The notes under the pieces are model-generated. The model saw nothing but the letters and a program-made list of their open reading frames with translations. It was not told where the DNA came from and made no database searches. Of a stretch of 8,799 nt of DNA, positions 1 to 6,574 are shown piece after piece (within the stretch, counting starts at the first letter, position 1; each line of letters starts with the position of its first letter). A program made the translations under genes and the position numbers. Source of the stretch: Bacillota bacterium (GTDB lineage: Bacteria; Bacillota; Desulfotomaculia; Desulfotomaculales; Desulfotomaculaceae); assembly GCA_023481335.1 (NCBI GenBank), contig JAMCWI010000140.1, positions 1 through 8,799 on the forward strand, given 5' to 3'.

Positions 1-1024
1 TGACCGGTTTTAACTGCAAGGCCTTAAGAAACTGGACCTGGGCTTTATTCATCTCCCCTGTCAGCGCCAGGCACTCCCCAAGATAGTTTAAAACCACCGG
101 GTCTTCTCCGGTACAGGAGGTTAGGATGTTGACAGCCTCGGAATAATTTCCCACCAGCATGTGGCCAATGGCATCCACAAACAAACCACTGGCTTCCTTG
201 GAAAATGATTTTGCCTTACCATACCACTTTTGACAATCGGGCAGCATGCCCCGGCGCAGCAGAAACAAGGCGATAATGGCACAGGCCCTGGCTTGGCTCC
301 CGGAAGTGTCTTCCTCCTGCCAATCCAACTCGGGAATTAATTCTTCCAAAGAATGTTTGTCAAGAAACTTATGCACATGGGCAAACAACACCCTGTAGTC
401 TTTTTCATTGGAAATGTTGCTGGAATGACGGCGGTACAGCAGTAAAGGTTCCGGTACATGAACAGCATCCCAGTACCGGGCCACCTGTAAAATCATGTCG
501 GTGTCCTCCACCACACGGAGTGAGATATCATAGCGAACACCCCCCAAGGCCTCCCGGCGAATCATCAAGCTGTTATTATTAAAGGGCGTCCCTGTTTTTA
601 AGTAAAATCGCAGGAAGTGTTTTCGCTCTATGTTGCTGGATGTCCAATAGCCCAGCGGTTGGTTTTTTTCATTAATCAACAGCACATCCGAATGGGCTAT
701 CCCCACCGAAAGACAGGCAAATTGCCGCTTTAAAACCTCAAAGCGGCAGGGCAATGAAATATCATCGGCATCCTGAATGACGACAAAATCCCCTTGCACA
801 TTATCCAATCCCTTATTCCTTGCGGCCGCCGGGCCGCTGTTTTCTTGCCGGAAATAGCGAATGCGGGGATCACTGAAGGATAAGATAATCTCTTCGCTGC
901 GGTCGGTGGAACCGTCGTTGATGATAATAAACTCAAAGTTTTTTTCCGATTGCTTTAAAACACTTTGCATGGTTTCCTCTAAAAAATCCGCACCGTTATA
1001 CACCGGCATAATCACACTGATCAC
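1..1024 (-). CDS. GT2 glycosyltransferase with C-terminal TPR-like region (3' end cut by window)
   Basis: Reading leftward from a GTG at 1024, 341 codons stay open to the window edge, so the C-terminus is missing. The N-terminal part is a GT-A family 2 domain: MISVIMPVYNG at the start, nucleotide-binding INDGST at residues 35-40, the usual SGPAAARNKGL segment near 63-73, and the metal-binding DADD at 85-88. A GVRYD...VVEDTDM segment near 162-176 matches the acceptor/catalytic region of such enzymes. From about residue 240 the chain becomes Ala/Leu-rich helical repeats (around 244-260, 282-302 and 311-337) resembling tetratricopeptide repeats. GT2 plus TPR is a known architecture in Firmicutes glycan loci. 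The start is supported by AAGGGGG eight bases upstream (1039 down to 1033). It transfers a sugar from a nucleotide-sugar donor; donor and acceptor cannot be read from sequence. It is divergent from the gmd operon. Family confidence is high, specificity unknown. Confidence 0.9.
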   Translation of the reverse strand, partial: MISVIMPVYNGADFLEETMQSVLKQSEKNFEFIIINDGSTDRSEEIILSFSDPRIRYFRQENSGPAAARNKGLDNVQGDFVVIQDADDISLPCRFEVLKRQFACLSVGIAHSDVLLINEKNQPLGYWTSSNIERKHFLRFYLKTGTPFNNNSLMIRREALGGVRYDISLRVVEDTDMILQVARYWDAVHVPEPLLLYRRHSSNISNEKDYRVLFAHVHKFLDKHSLEELIPELDWQEEDTSGSQARACAIIALFLLRRGMLPDCQKWYGKAKSFSKEASGLFVDAIGHMLVGNYSEAVNILTSCTGEDPVVLNYLGECLALTGEMNKAQVQFLKALQLKPV

Positions 1025-1215
1025 AACAAAATCCCCCTTCCCGGGCCTCGTCTCTACCTAAAGGTATGAAAGGGCAAAAAAATCAGAACCCGCAGCCGCT
1101 TTGCCCGCCCTTATGACATAAGGATTATTTTACGCTTCTTCAAGTCGAACCTTTAAGAAAAAACAAACATAGGATGAATAATATCGAGACATTTCATCCA
1201 TAAGCGGAGGTCGGC
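1025..1215. promoter_or_regulatory. Divergent intergenic control region between the GT2 gene and gmd
   Basis: This 191-base stretch has no credible gene and should carry the promoters for both directions. For the plus-strand operon the best sigma-A-like pair I see is TTAAGA (1153-1158), an 18-base spacer and AATAAT (1177-1182), about 9 of 12 consensus matches. It is weak and only a candidate. For the minus gene, TAAAAT reading leftward around 1128-1133 is the best -10-like hexamer, without a convincing -35. GGAGG at 1206-1210 is the SD of gmd, and AAGGGGG (1039-1033, minus strand) that of the GT2 gene. A 15-base palindrome lies at 1109-1123. The region is A/T-rich from about 1124 to 1190, as expected for promoter DNA. 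No terminator-like hairpin with a T run was found. Confidence 0.5.
1109..1123. repeat. Perfect 7-base inverted repeat around one central base (candidate operator)
   Basis: CCTTATG-A-CATAAGG is an exact dyad with a single central base. The one-base centre makes it a poor RNA hairpin but a typical shape for a dimeric regulator site. It lies between the divergent genes, about 30-45 bases upstream of the weak plus-strand promoter candidate. No regulator gene is in the window, so a binding partner cannot be named. Confidence 0.4.
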
Positions 1216-2307
1216 ATGATGAAAAAAACAGCCCTGATCACCGGCATTACCGGCCAAGACGGTGCCTACCTGGCGGAATATTTGCTGAAAAAAGGGTACC
1301 AGGTACACGGGGTCAAAAGAAGATCCTCCCTTTTTAACACCGCCCGGGTTGACCACCTGTACCAAGACCCCCATGAGGCCGAGGTCAATTTTTTTATGCA
1401 TTACGGAGACCTTACGGATTCCACCAATTTAATTCGCATTATCCAGGAGGTACAGCCGGACGAAATCTATAGCCTGGCGGCCCAAAGCCACGTCAAGGTT
1501 TCCTTTGAGACGCCGGAATACACCGCCAATGCCGATGCACTGGGCACGCTGCGACTGCTGGAGGCCATCCGGATTTTAGGATTGGCAGGCAAAACCCGAT
1601 TTTACCAGGCATCCACCAGTGAGCTCTACGGCAAGGTGCAGGAAACGCCGCAAACCGAAAAAACTCCCTTTTACCCCCGCAGCCCCTATGCCGCAGCCAA
1701 GCTGTACTCCTACTGGATTACCGTTAATTACCGGGAAGCCTACAATTTTTTCGCCTGCAACGGCATTTTGTTCAACCATGAATCCCCCATCAGGGGGGAA
1801 ACTTTTGTTACCCGCAAGATCACCCGGGCGGTGGCCAGAATTAAGCATGGCCTGCAGGAAAAAATCCATCTGGGCAACCTGAACGCCAAGCGGGACTGGG
1901 GTCATGCTGCGGACTACGTGAAGGCCATGTGGCTGATTCTGCAGCAGGAACAGCCCGACGATTATGTCATTGCCACCGGCGAAACCCATTCGGTGCGGGA
2001 ATTCGTAGAACTGGCCTTTGGGGAAGTTGGCATCGGCATCCTGTGGCAGGGCGAAGGCCTTGAGGAGAAAGGCATTGATCAAACCACCGGCAAGGTGCTG
2101 GTGGAGGTAGACCCGCGCTATTTCAGGCCCACCGAGGTGGATCTGTTGCTGGGGGACCCTGCCAAGGCCAGGCAGCGGCTGGGCTGGGTGCCCAAGATTT
2201 CCTTCCGCCGGTTGGTGCAGGAAATGGTGGCTTATGATATGAAGGAAACCGAACGGGACCTGGTTTGCCAAAGGGAAGGCTTTCGGGTGCACCAGTACCA
2301 CGAGTAG
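1216..2307 (+). CDS. gmd: GDP-mannose 4,6-dehydratase
   Basis: Cytoplasmic enzyme that converts GDP-D-mannose to GDP-4-keto-6-deoxy-D-mannose, the first step to GDP-L-fucose and related 6-deoxyhexoses. The 363-residue length fits the family. It is an extended short-chain dehydrogenase/reductase: the NADP-binding TGITGQDG motif is at residues 9-16, the active-site segment STSELYG at 133-139 (Thr134 and Glu136 expected catalytic), and the Tyr-x3-Lys pair is Tyr158/Lys162. Family signatures NHESP (187-191), GETFVTRKI (194-202), KRDWGHA (225-231) and RPTEVDLLLGDP (304-315) are intact. GGAGG at 1206-1210 precedes two adjacent ATG codons; the first is five bases away and the second (1219) eight, so translation may begin at either. 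It is the first gene of the plus-strand run, 17 bases from fcl, and probably cotranscribed with it. Identification is near certain. Confidence 0.97.
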   Translation: MMKKTALITGITGQDGAYLAEYLLKKGYQVHGVKRRSSLFNTARVDHLYQDPHEAEVNFFMHYGDLTDSTNLIRIIQEVQPDEIYSLAAQSHVKVSFETPEYTANADALGTLRLLEAIRILGLAGKTRFYQASTSELYGKVQETPQTEKTPFYPRSPYAAAKLYSYWITVNYREAYNFFACNGILFNHESPIRGETFVTRKITRAVARIKHGLQEKIHLGNLNAKRDWGHAADYVKAMWLILQQEQPDDYVIATGETHSVREFVELAFGEVGIGILWQGEGLEEKGIDQTTGKVLVEVDPRYFRPTEVDLLLGDPAKARQRLGWVPKISFRRLVQEMVAYDMKETERDLVCQREGFRVHQYHE

Positions 2308-2323
2308 AAGGCGGGGTAGTGAG

Positions 2324-3265
2324 ATGGAAAGAAGCGCTAAAATCTATATCGCCGGCCACAGGGGTCTGGTTGGTTCGGCCATTAAAAGCAGGCTGGAGCA
2401 GTTGGGTTACAGCAATCTGATCTGCCGGACCAGCCAGGAGCTGGACTTGCGCAACCAGCAAGCGGTAAATGAATTTTTCCGTGCCACAGGGCCGGACTAT
2501 GTCTTTTTGGCGGCGGCAAAGGTGGGGGGCATTCAGGCCAACCATACCTATCCTGCTGAGTTTATTTACGAGAATTTGGCCATCCAGACCAACGTGATTC
2601 ATGAATCCTACCGGCAAGGTGTAAAGAAATTGCTGTTTTTAGGCAGTTCGTGCATTTACCCAAAATTTACGCCCCAGCCCATCAAGGAGGAATACCTGCT
2701 GAGCGGGCAATTGGAACCCACCAACGAACCCTATGCCATTGCCAAAATCGCCGGCATCAAAATGTGCCAGGCTTACAACCGGCAGTACGGTACTTGTTTT
2801 ATCGCCGTCATGCCCACCAACCTTTACGGACCCAACGACAACTACGACCTGGCCAACTCCCATGTGATGCCTGCGCTGATCCGCAAGTTTCATGAAGCCA
2901 AGGAGAAAAACCAACCCGCCGTAACGGTCTGGGGAACCGGCACCCCCCGCAGGGAGTTCCTGCATGTGGCCGATTTGGCGGATGCCTGCATTTTTATCAT
3001 GCGGCACTATGCTGAAAATGAAATTATCAATATCGGCACAGGCCGGGATCTTACCATTAAGGAACTGGCGGAAATGGTGAAAGACGTTGTGGGCTACCGG
3101 GGAGAAATCGTCTTTGACCCCGGCAAACCCGACGGCACACCGAGAAAACTGTTGGATGTGGCAAAACTCACCCAATTGGGCTGGCAGGCTAAGATTCCCC
3201 TGCGGCAAGGGATTGCCGATACCTATGCCTGGTATACTGGCACCCTTTGCCATGCCGCCACATAG
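2324..3265 (+). CDS. fcl: GDP-L-fucose synthase (GDP-4-keto-6-deoxymannose 3,5-epimerase/4-reductase)
   Basis: Takes the Gmd product and carries out 3,5-epimerisation and NADPH-dependent 4-reduction to give GDP-L-fucose. The 313-residue length matches the family (also called WcaG). The Rossmann motif GHRGLVG is at residues 11-17 and the family segment AAKVGGI at 64-70. The expected catalytic set is complete: Ser108 and Cys110 in GSSCIYP, Tyr137 and Lys141 in YAIAK, and His180 in NSHVMPAL. RREFLHVADLAD at 209-220 is also typical. The ATG at 2324 follows a purine-rich AAGGCGGGG (2308-2316) at good spacing. The gene lies 16 bases after gmd and 26 before manC, so the three form a compact GDP-fucose supply unit. 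Nothing looks damaged. Retention of the epimerase residues argues for fucose rather than GDP-rhamnose as product. Confidence 0.97.
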   Translation: MERSAKIYIAGHRGLVGSAIKSRLEQLGYSNLICRTSQELDLRNQQAVNEFFRATGPDYVFLAAAKVGGIQANHTYPAEFIYENLAIQTNVIHESYRQGVKKLLFLGSSCIYPKFTPQPIKEEYLLSGQLEPTNEPYAIAKIAGIKMCQAYNRQYGTCFIAVMPTNLYGPNDNYDLANSHVMPALIRKFHEAKEKNQPAVTVWGTGTPRREFLHVADLADACIFIMRHYAENEIINIGTGRDLTIKELAEMVKDVVGYRGEIVFDPGKPDGTPRKLLDVAKLTQLGWQAKIPLRQGIADTYAWYTGTLCHAAT

Positions 3266-3291
3266 TCTAAAAAGGAAGTAAGGCCGCTGGC

Positions 3292-4686
3292 ATGGGGGGC
3301 AGAAAAGTGAAAGCGATCATTCTTGCCGGTGGAACCGGCACCCGACTTTGGCCCCTGAGCCGCACCCACTATCCCAAACAATTCCTTAAACTAAAGGGAA
3401 TGAACCAATCCATTTTTCAAATGACCTATAAGCGCTGTCTGCGACTGACAGACCCCGGTCACATCTATATCGTCACCAACAACAACTACAAATTTTTGGT
3501 TGCCGGGCAAATTGAGGAACTGGGCCATAAAGTTAATGAAGGCCAGATATTAACCGAACCGATGGGAAGGAACACCCTGCCCGCCATTTACTACGGTGTC
3601 AAAGAGATTCAGAAAAAAGGGGAAGACATCGTTTTGGTGCTGCCCTCGGATCACTTTATCAAAGATGAGCAGCGGTTTGTCAAAACCGTTAAAAAAGGCG
3701 AATCACTGGCAGGGGAATATATCCTCACCTTTGGCATCTACCCCACCAAGCCCCACACCGGCTATGGCTATATTAAACCCAAAGACCCCATCGGCATCGG
3801 TTACCAGGTGGATGAATTTAAGGAGAAACCGGACAGTAAAACAGCTTTAGCCTATCTGGACATGGGGTATTTGTGGAACAGCGGTATGTTTATGTTTAAT
3901 ACCGATTTGTTTTGCCGGGAAGTGAAAGAACACCTGCCCGTGGTGCATGAAGCCTTTCAGGCCCGGGGTTTGCAGGAGATTTACGAGCAAACCCCCAGCA
4001 TTTCCATTGACTACGGCTTAATGGAAAAGTCAAAGCGGGTGGCGGTGATTCCGCTGGATATTCCCTGGAGTGATTTAGGGAGTTTTGATGCCTTTTACGA
4101 TGAATTTAAATGTGATGAGTACGGCAATCTCAATTTGGGCGATAACATTTTAATCGATTCCAGCAACAACCTGCTCTACTCCGATAAAGACAAAGCGGTG
4201 GCCTTGGTGGGTGTTCAGGATTTAATTGTGGTGGATGAGAAGGATGCACTTTTAATCTGCCGGAGAAATGCCTCCCAGCGGGTCAAGGAAGTGGTGGACC
4301 GGTTAAAGGATGCCAGGGATCCCCGGGCGGACTTTCATCTCACCACCTACCGCCCCTGGGGATCCTATACCATTTTAGAAGAGGGGCTTTTCTACAAAAT
4401 TAAGCGCATTACCGTGCTGCCCGGCAAAAAACTAAGCTATCAACTGCACCATCACCGCAGTGAGCACTGGGTGGTGGTCAAGGGCACCGCCAAGGTGACG
4501 GTGGAAGGGGTAGAAGCCTTTGTGCGCAGCGGGGAAAGCACCTTTGTCCAGACAGGTTTTAAACACCGGTTGGAAAATCCCGGCAGGGTTCTCCTGGAAG
4601 TTATTGAAGTTCAACTGGGCGAGTACCTGGCAGAGGATGACATTGTGCGGTTTGATGATGATTTCGGCCGGGGTGGTTTTCCCTGA
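3292..4686 (+). CDS. manC: Mannose-1-phosphate guanylyltransferase / mannose-6-phosphate isomerase (type II, bifunctional)
   Basis: Makes GDP-mannose from mannose-1-phosphate and GTP; the C-terminal cupin domain is of the type that isomerises fructose-6-phosphate to mannose-6-phosphate. The N-terminal nucleotidyltransferase signature LAGGTGTRLWPLSR is at residues 11-24, with YPKQF at 27-31. The sugar-binding FKEKP is at 176-180 and WNSGMF at 195-200. The isomerase domain starts near YRPWG (353-357) and carries the metal site QLHHHRSEHW at 384-393, then VVVKGTA and HRLEN (425-429). Domain order and 464-residue length are normal. Two starts are possible: ATG 3292 (TAAGG eight bases upstream) or GTG 3307, which follows GGGGGG (3294-3299) at seven bases and yields the family-typical beginning MKAIILAGG; I lean slightly to 3307. 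The last residues GGFP after DDFGR appear to come from adjoining phosphomannomutase-derived DNA read out of frame, so the family part is complete. Confidence 0.95.
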   Translation: MGGRKVKAIILAGGTGTRLWPLSRTHYPKQFLKLKGMNQSIFQMTYKRCLRLTDPGHIYIVTNNNYKFLVAGQIEELGHKVNEGQILTEPMGRNTLPAIYYGVKEIQKKGEDIVLVLPSDHFIKDEQRFVKTVKKGESLAGEYILTFGIYPTKPHTGYGYIKPKDPIGIGYQVDEFKEKPDSKTALAYLDMGYLWNSGMFMFNTDLFCREVKEHLPVVHEAFQARGLQEIYEQTPSISIDYGLMEKSKRVAVIPLDIPWSDLGSFDAFYDEFKCDEYGNLNLGDNILIDSSNNLLYSDKDKAVALVGVQDLIVVDEKDALLICRRNASQRVKEVVDRLKDARDPRADFHLTTYRPWGSYTILEEGLFYKIKRITVLPGKKLSYQLHHHRSEHWVVVKGTAKVTVEGVEAFVRSGESTFVQTGFKHRLENPGRVLLEVIEVQLGEYLAEDDIVRFDDDFGRGGFP

Positions 4687-4825
4687 AGGTTGGGGACTGC
4701 TGCGCTGCTCCAATACGCAGCCGGTGGTGGTCATGCGGGCGGAGGCAAAGGACACCGCAGAGTTGGCAAAAATCGTGGGTGTTTTAAAGAAAACCTTTGC
4801 GGAGACTTTGGAGAGTTTCCTGTAA
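4658..4825 (+). pseudogene. manB: 3' remnant of a phosphomannomutase gene (manB-like)
   Basis: In the +1 frame relative to the end of manC, the DNA encodes GVVFPEGWGLLRCSNTQPVV, then VMRAEAKDTAELAKIV and a short helix ending in TAA at 4823-4825. This is the conserved phosphate-binding C-terminal domain of phosphomannomutases/phosphoglucomutases (consensus GWGL-R-SNTQP followed by an E-A-E helix). Only about 50 codons remain of a protein normally near 450 residues, and the catalytic serine and metal-binding parts are absent. The recognisable part begins about 4670; before that the frame only shadows manC. The manC stop (4684-4686) lies inside the remnant. The most economical reading is a deletion that removed most of a manB gene once directly downstream of manC. 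No SD or plausible start precedes it, so a functional product is unlikely. The phosphomannomutase step must be provided elsewhere if the pathway works. Confidence 0.8.
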
Positions 4826-4844
4826 TCATTACGATTTATTACCC

Positions 4845-4852
4845 AAGAGGTG
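4845..4852 (+). promoter_or_regulatory. Ribosome binding site deciding the start of the two-domain glycosyltransferase
   Basis: AAGAGGTG lies seven bases before ATG 4860 and four before TTG 4857. It excludes the more upstream in-frame TTG at 4797, which would add 21 residues encoded by the manB remnant and has no homology to the paralogue at 8097. The same octamer precedes that paralogue, so the site was probably duplicated along with the gene. Confidence 0.75.
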
Positions 4853-4859
4853 TTCGTTG

Positions 4860-6404
4860 ATGCAAATAACCATTGCCACTTGCCTGCTGCCCACCGGCAT
4901 GGATGGGCAGAGAAAGGCGGTTGACAGTTGGAAAAGACTGGGCTTTCATGTGGTGTCCTTAAATGTGCCTGTGGAGATAAACCTTTTACAACCTTATTTT
5001 GCTGATGTGGAATTTGTCGTCGCGCCGAGGGACGCACGCAGCAAGTTTGGCAGGCCCTATATTTATTTTGATGATCTGCTGGCGTATTTTAGCCGGACTG
5101 AGGGAGAAGTCTGCGGCATCGTGAAGCCGCATGTTCAATTTGTTCAAGAAGATTTGATGCCCTTTATCTACTGGGAGGCTGTGCAGGGCCTGGTCTATGG
5201 TTCGGCAGCAAAGGGTTCGTTTCCCGCTGACCGGCAGGACACGGTGTTAGATTCCAGCATTGACTATCTATTTTTTGACAGGATCATGCTGTCCCACTAC
5301 CCCAGGGAAGAATTCTGCTTTGCTTTGCCCTGGTGGGAGGATTGGGCTGTGCTGGTTCCTCTATTAAAGGGGGCGGCAGCCAAGAGATTAACCAGCCCCA
5401 TTGCCTGCCGGTCAGATCAACCGGAGGACTGCAACAAGGAAATTTGGCTGGCCTATGGCAATAACATCGCAAATTTTTTCGGCTTTCCCTTTACCCCTTC
5501 GGAGGAGAACGCCGCCCAATTGGCCCGTATCGTGCAGCAAACCCTGGCAGAATATAGCGAAGAAATCGAGTTTGTCAGCCAGAAGCCCCTGGTCTCGGTT
5601 GTATTGGGGGCGTACAACCGGCTGGAGTTTCTCAAGTTAACCATTGAGAGCATTCGACAGGAAGCAGAGGGGATTCCCCTGGAGATCATCGTGGTGGACG
5701 GCGGATCGACGGATGGCACCCTGGAATGGTTGGTTCAGCAAAAGGATATCATTACCATCGTTCAACACAACCGGGGAGAGTGGCGGGGCAAACCCATCAA
5801 ACGGCGGCCCTGGGGCTACTTTATGAACCTGGGTTTCAAGGCTGCCCAGGCGAAATATGTCTGCATGTTAAGCGATGATTGTCTGCTGGTGCCCAATGCC
5901 ATCGTCAATGGCCATGCGTTCTTTGAAAGCAGGCTGCAGGAAGGGGAAAAAATCGGTGCCCTGGCCTTTTACTGGCGCAACTGGCCTGAACAAAAGCCCT
6001 ATCAGGTGGGGTTCGGCTTTGGGGACAAAGTGATGCTCAATCACGGCATGTTTTTGCGCCAGGCTTTGGAGGATGTGGACTACATTGACGAAATCAACTA
6101 CTTTTTTTACTATGCCGACTGGGATCTCTGCCTAAAAATCTGGCAGCAGGGCTACAGGATTCTCGCCGGGCCGGATTCCTATGTTGAGCACTTTAACCAC
6201 GCCAATTTGCCCGTTCGACGGTCTAATTTTGATAAGGAACATATCGATCGCCATAACTTCCGCAACAAGTGGGGAAAATTTTTCGATATGGAGAATGCCG
6301 GCTGGACCTATAAGGAATTTGAAGATCCCCATAACACAGCGGAATCCTTTAAGACCCTATTAACAAAAGCGCCGGAAACACCGGCGTCGTTACAGGGTGT
6401 GTAA
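4860..6404 (+). CDS. Two-domain protein: uncharacterised N-terminal domain plus GT2 glycosyltransferase
   Basis: A 514-residue protein with two parts. Residues 1 to about 235 form a domain I do not recognise by name; it is paralogous to the incomplete gene at 8097 (about half identical over the first 116 residues, no gaps). Its conserved blocks are AVDSW-x2-LGF (20-29), KFG-x-PYIYFDD (61-71), CGIV (85-88) and PWW-x2-W (157-162). Residues from about 241 are a GT2 domain: VSVVLGAYNR at 245-254, VVDGGSTDGT at 278-287 and SDDC at 338-341 as the likely metal-binding motif, followed by NHGMFLRQA and YYADWDLCLKIW typical of GT2 acceptor regions. It is cytoplasmic or peripheral, with no signal peptide or membrane segment. 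ATG 4860 is chosen from the SD; TTG 4857 is the base exactly aligned with the paralogue's start. Donor and acceptor are unknown; GDP-fucose is a reasonable candidate from context. Confidence 0.9.
   Translation: MQITIATCLLPTGMDGQRKAVDSWKRLGFHVVSLNVPVEINLLQPYFADVEFVVAPRDARSKFGRPYIYFDDLLAYFSRTEGEVCGIVKPHVQFVQEDLMPFIYWEAVQGLVYGSAAKGSFPADRQDTVLDSSIDYLFFDRIMLSHYPREEFCFALPWWEDWAVLVPLLKGAAAKRLTSPIACRSDQPEDCNKEIWLAYGNNIANFFGFPFTPSEENAAQLARIVQQTLAEYSEEIEFVSQKPLVSVVLGAYNRLEFLKLTIESIRQEAEGIPLEIIVVDGGSTDGTLEWLVQQKDIITIVQHNRGEWRGKPIKRRPWGYFMNLGFKAAQAKYVCMLSDDCLLVPNAIVNGHAFFESRLQEGEKIGALAFYWRNWPEQKPYQVGFGFGDKVMLNHGMFLRQALEDVDYIDEINYFFYYADWDLCLKIWQQGYRILAGPDSYVEHFNHANLPVRRSNFDKEHIDRHNFRNKWGKFFDMENAGWTYKEFEDPHNTAESFKTLLTKAPETPASLQGV
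5055..5075 (+). repeat. 21-base exact direct repeat, copy 1
   Basis: This 21-base stretch coding for the PYIYFDD block recurs exactly at 8295-8315, 3240 bases away and in the same codon phase. Short flanking stretches (AAGTTTGG at 5043-5050 and 8283-8290) also match. It is the best-preserved DNA within the duplicated N-terminal domain. Confidence 0.9.
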
Positions 6405-6405
6405 C
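6370..6405 (+). other. Two small adjacent inverted repeats at the end of the two-domain glycosyltransferase gene
   Basis: CGCCGG (6370-6375) pairs with CCGGCG (6381-6386) around a five-base loop. GTTAC (6389-6393) pairs with GTAAC (6401-6405), the latter including the stop codon. Neither is followed by a T run, so they do not look like an intrinsic terminator. They could act as mRNA processing or stability structures, or be chance. Confidence 0.3.
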
Positions 6406-6418
6406 CTCCTGGTATTCC

Positions 6419-6574
6419 ATGGAAGATAATTTATTTAACGCCTGTGAATCGCTGCACCGGCACCAAATCGTCAGCAAAGAGGAGTTTCCCTTGTTAACTG
6501 CTTGGCTGAAGGATATCCATGAGGTGAACTCCCTCCCGCTGCCTGAAAGGATGGTCATGTCAGGTGAACAGTGA
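6419..6574 (+). CDS. Small ORF of 51 codons, unknown; possible gene remnant
   Basis: An ATG at 6419 opens a 51-codon frame beginning MEDNLFNACESLHRHQ and ending in PERMVMSGEQ before TGA at 6572-6574. It occupies almost the whole 159-base gap after the upstream glycosyltransferase and overlaps the GTG start of the next gene by 11 bases, an arrangement seen in translational coupling. The product would be a soluble, mostly helical, mildly acidic peptide without a membrane segment. Against a functional gene, no SD precedes the ATG; the bases just upstream are CCTCC, the complement of an SD. The start is 14 bases after the preceding stop, so re-initiation by coupling is possible. In-frame codons upstream stay open only to 6353 without a usable start. 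I do not recognise a family. It could be a real small protein or the tail of a gene whose front was lost. Confidence 0.45.
   Translation: MEDNLFNACESLHRHQIVSKEEFPLLTAWLKDIHEVNSLPLPERMVMSGEQ

Noticed and set aside
1179..1190. Possible sigma-D (flagellar) -10 element on the minus strand (CTCGATAT)
   Set aside because: Two mismatches to GCCGATAT and no TAAA-like -35 at the right distance.
1786..1800. Gmd has Ile192 where many members have Arg in the SP-x-RGE segment
   Set aside because: This position is variable among bacterial Gmd proteins (Leu occurs), so it is not evidence of lost function.
1576..2301. Long open frame on the minus strand (241 codons) inside gmd
   Set aside because: It is antisense to a clearly functional gmd, has no coherent motifs and no SD, and is explained by the codon bias of the sense gene.
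2639..3253. Minus-strand open frame (204 codons) inside fcl
   Set aside because: Shadow of fcl; no recognisable motif and fully covered by a strongly supported gene.
4797..4859. Upstream TTG start adding 21 residues to the two-domain glycosyltransferase
   Set aside because: The extension is translated from the manB remnant in another frame, has no SD, and is absent from the paralogue, whereas AAGAGGTG precedes ATG 4860.
4432..5037. Minus-strand open frame (201 codons) across the end of manC and the manB remnant
   Set aside because: Low-complexity translation without family features; the sense strand explains this DNA much better.
6370..6405. Tandem hairpins read as an intrinsic terminator
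   Set aside because: Short stems, no following T run, and the first lies inside the coding region with more co-directional genes immediately downstream.
6349..6558. Minus-strand open frame (69 codons) with an AGGAGGT sequence at 6410-6404
   Set aside because: The SD-like heptamer is not followed by a start codon at usable distance and lies inside the frame rather than before its start.
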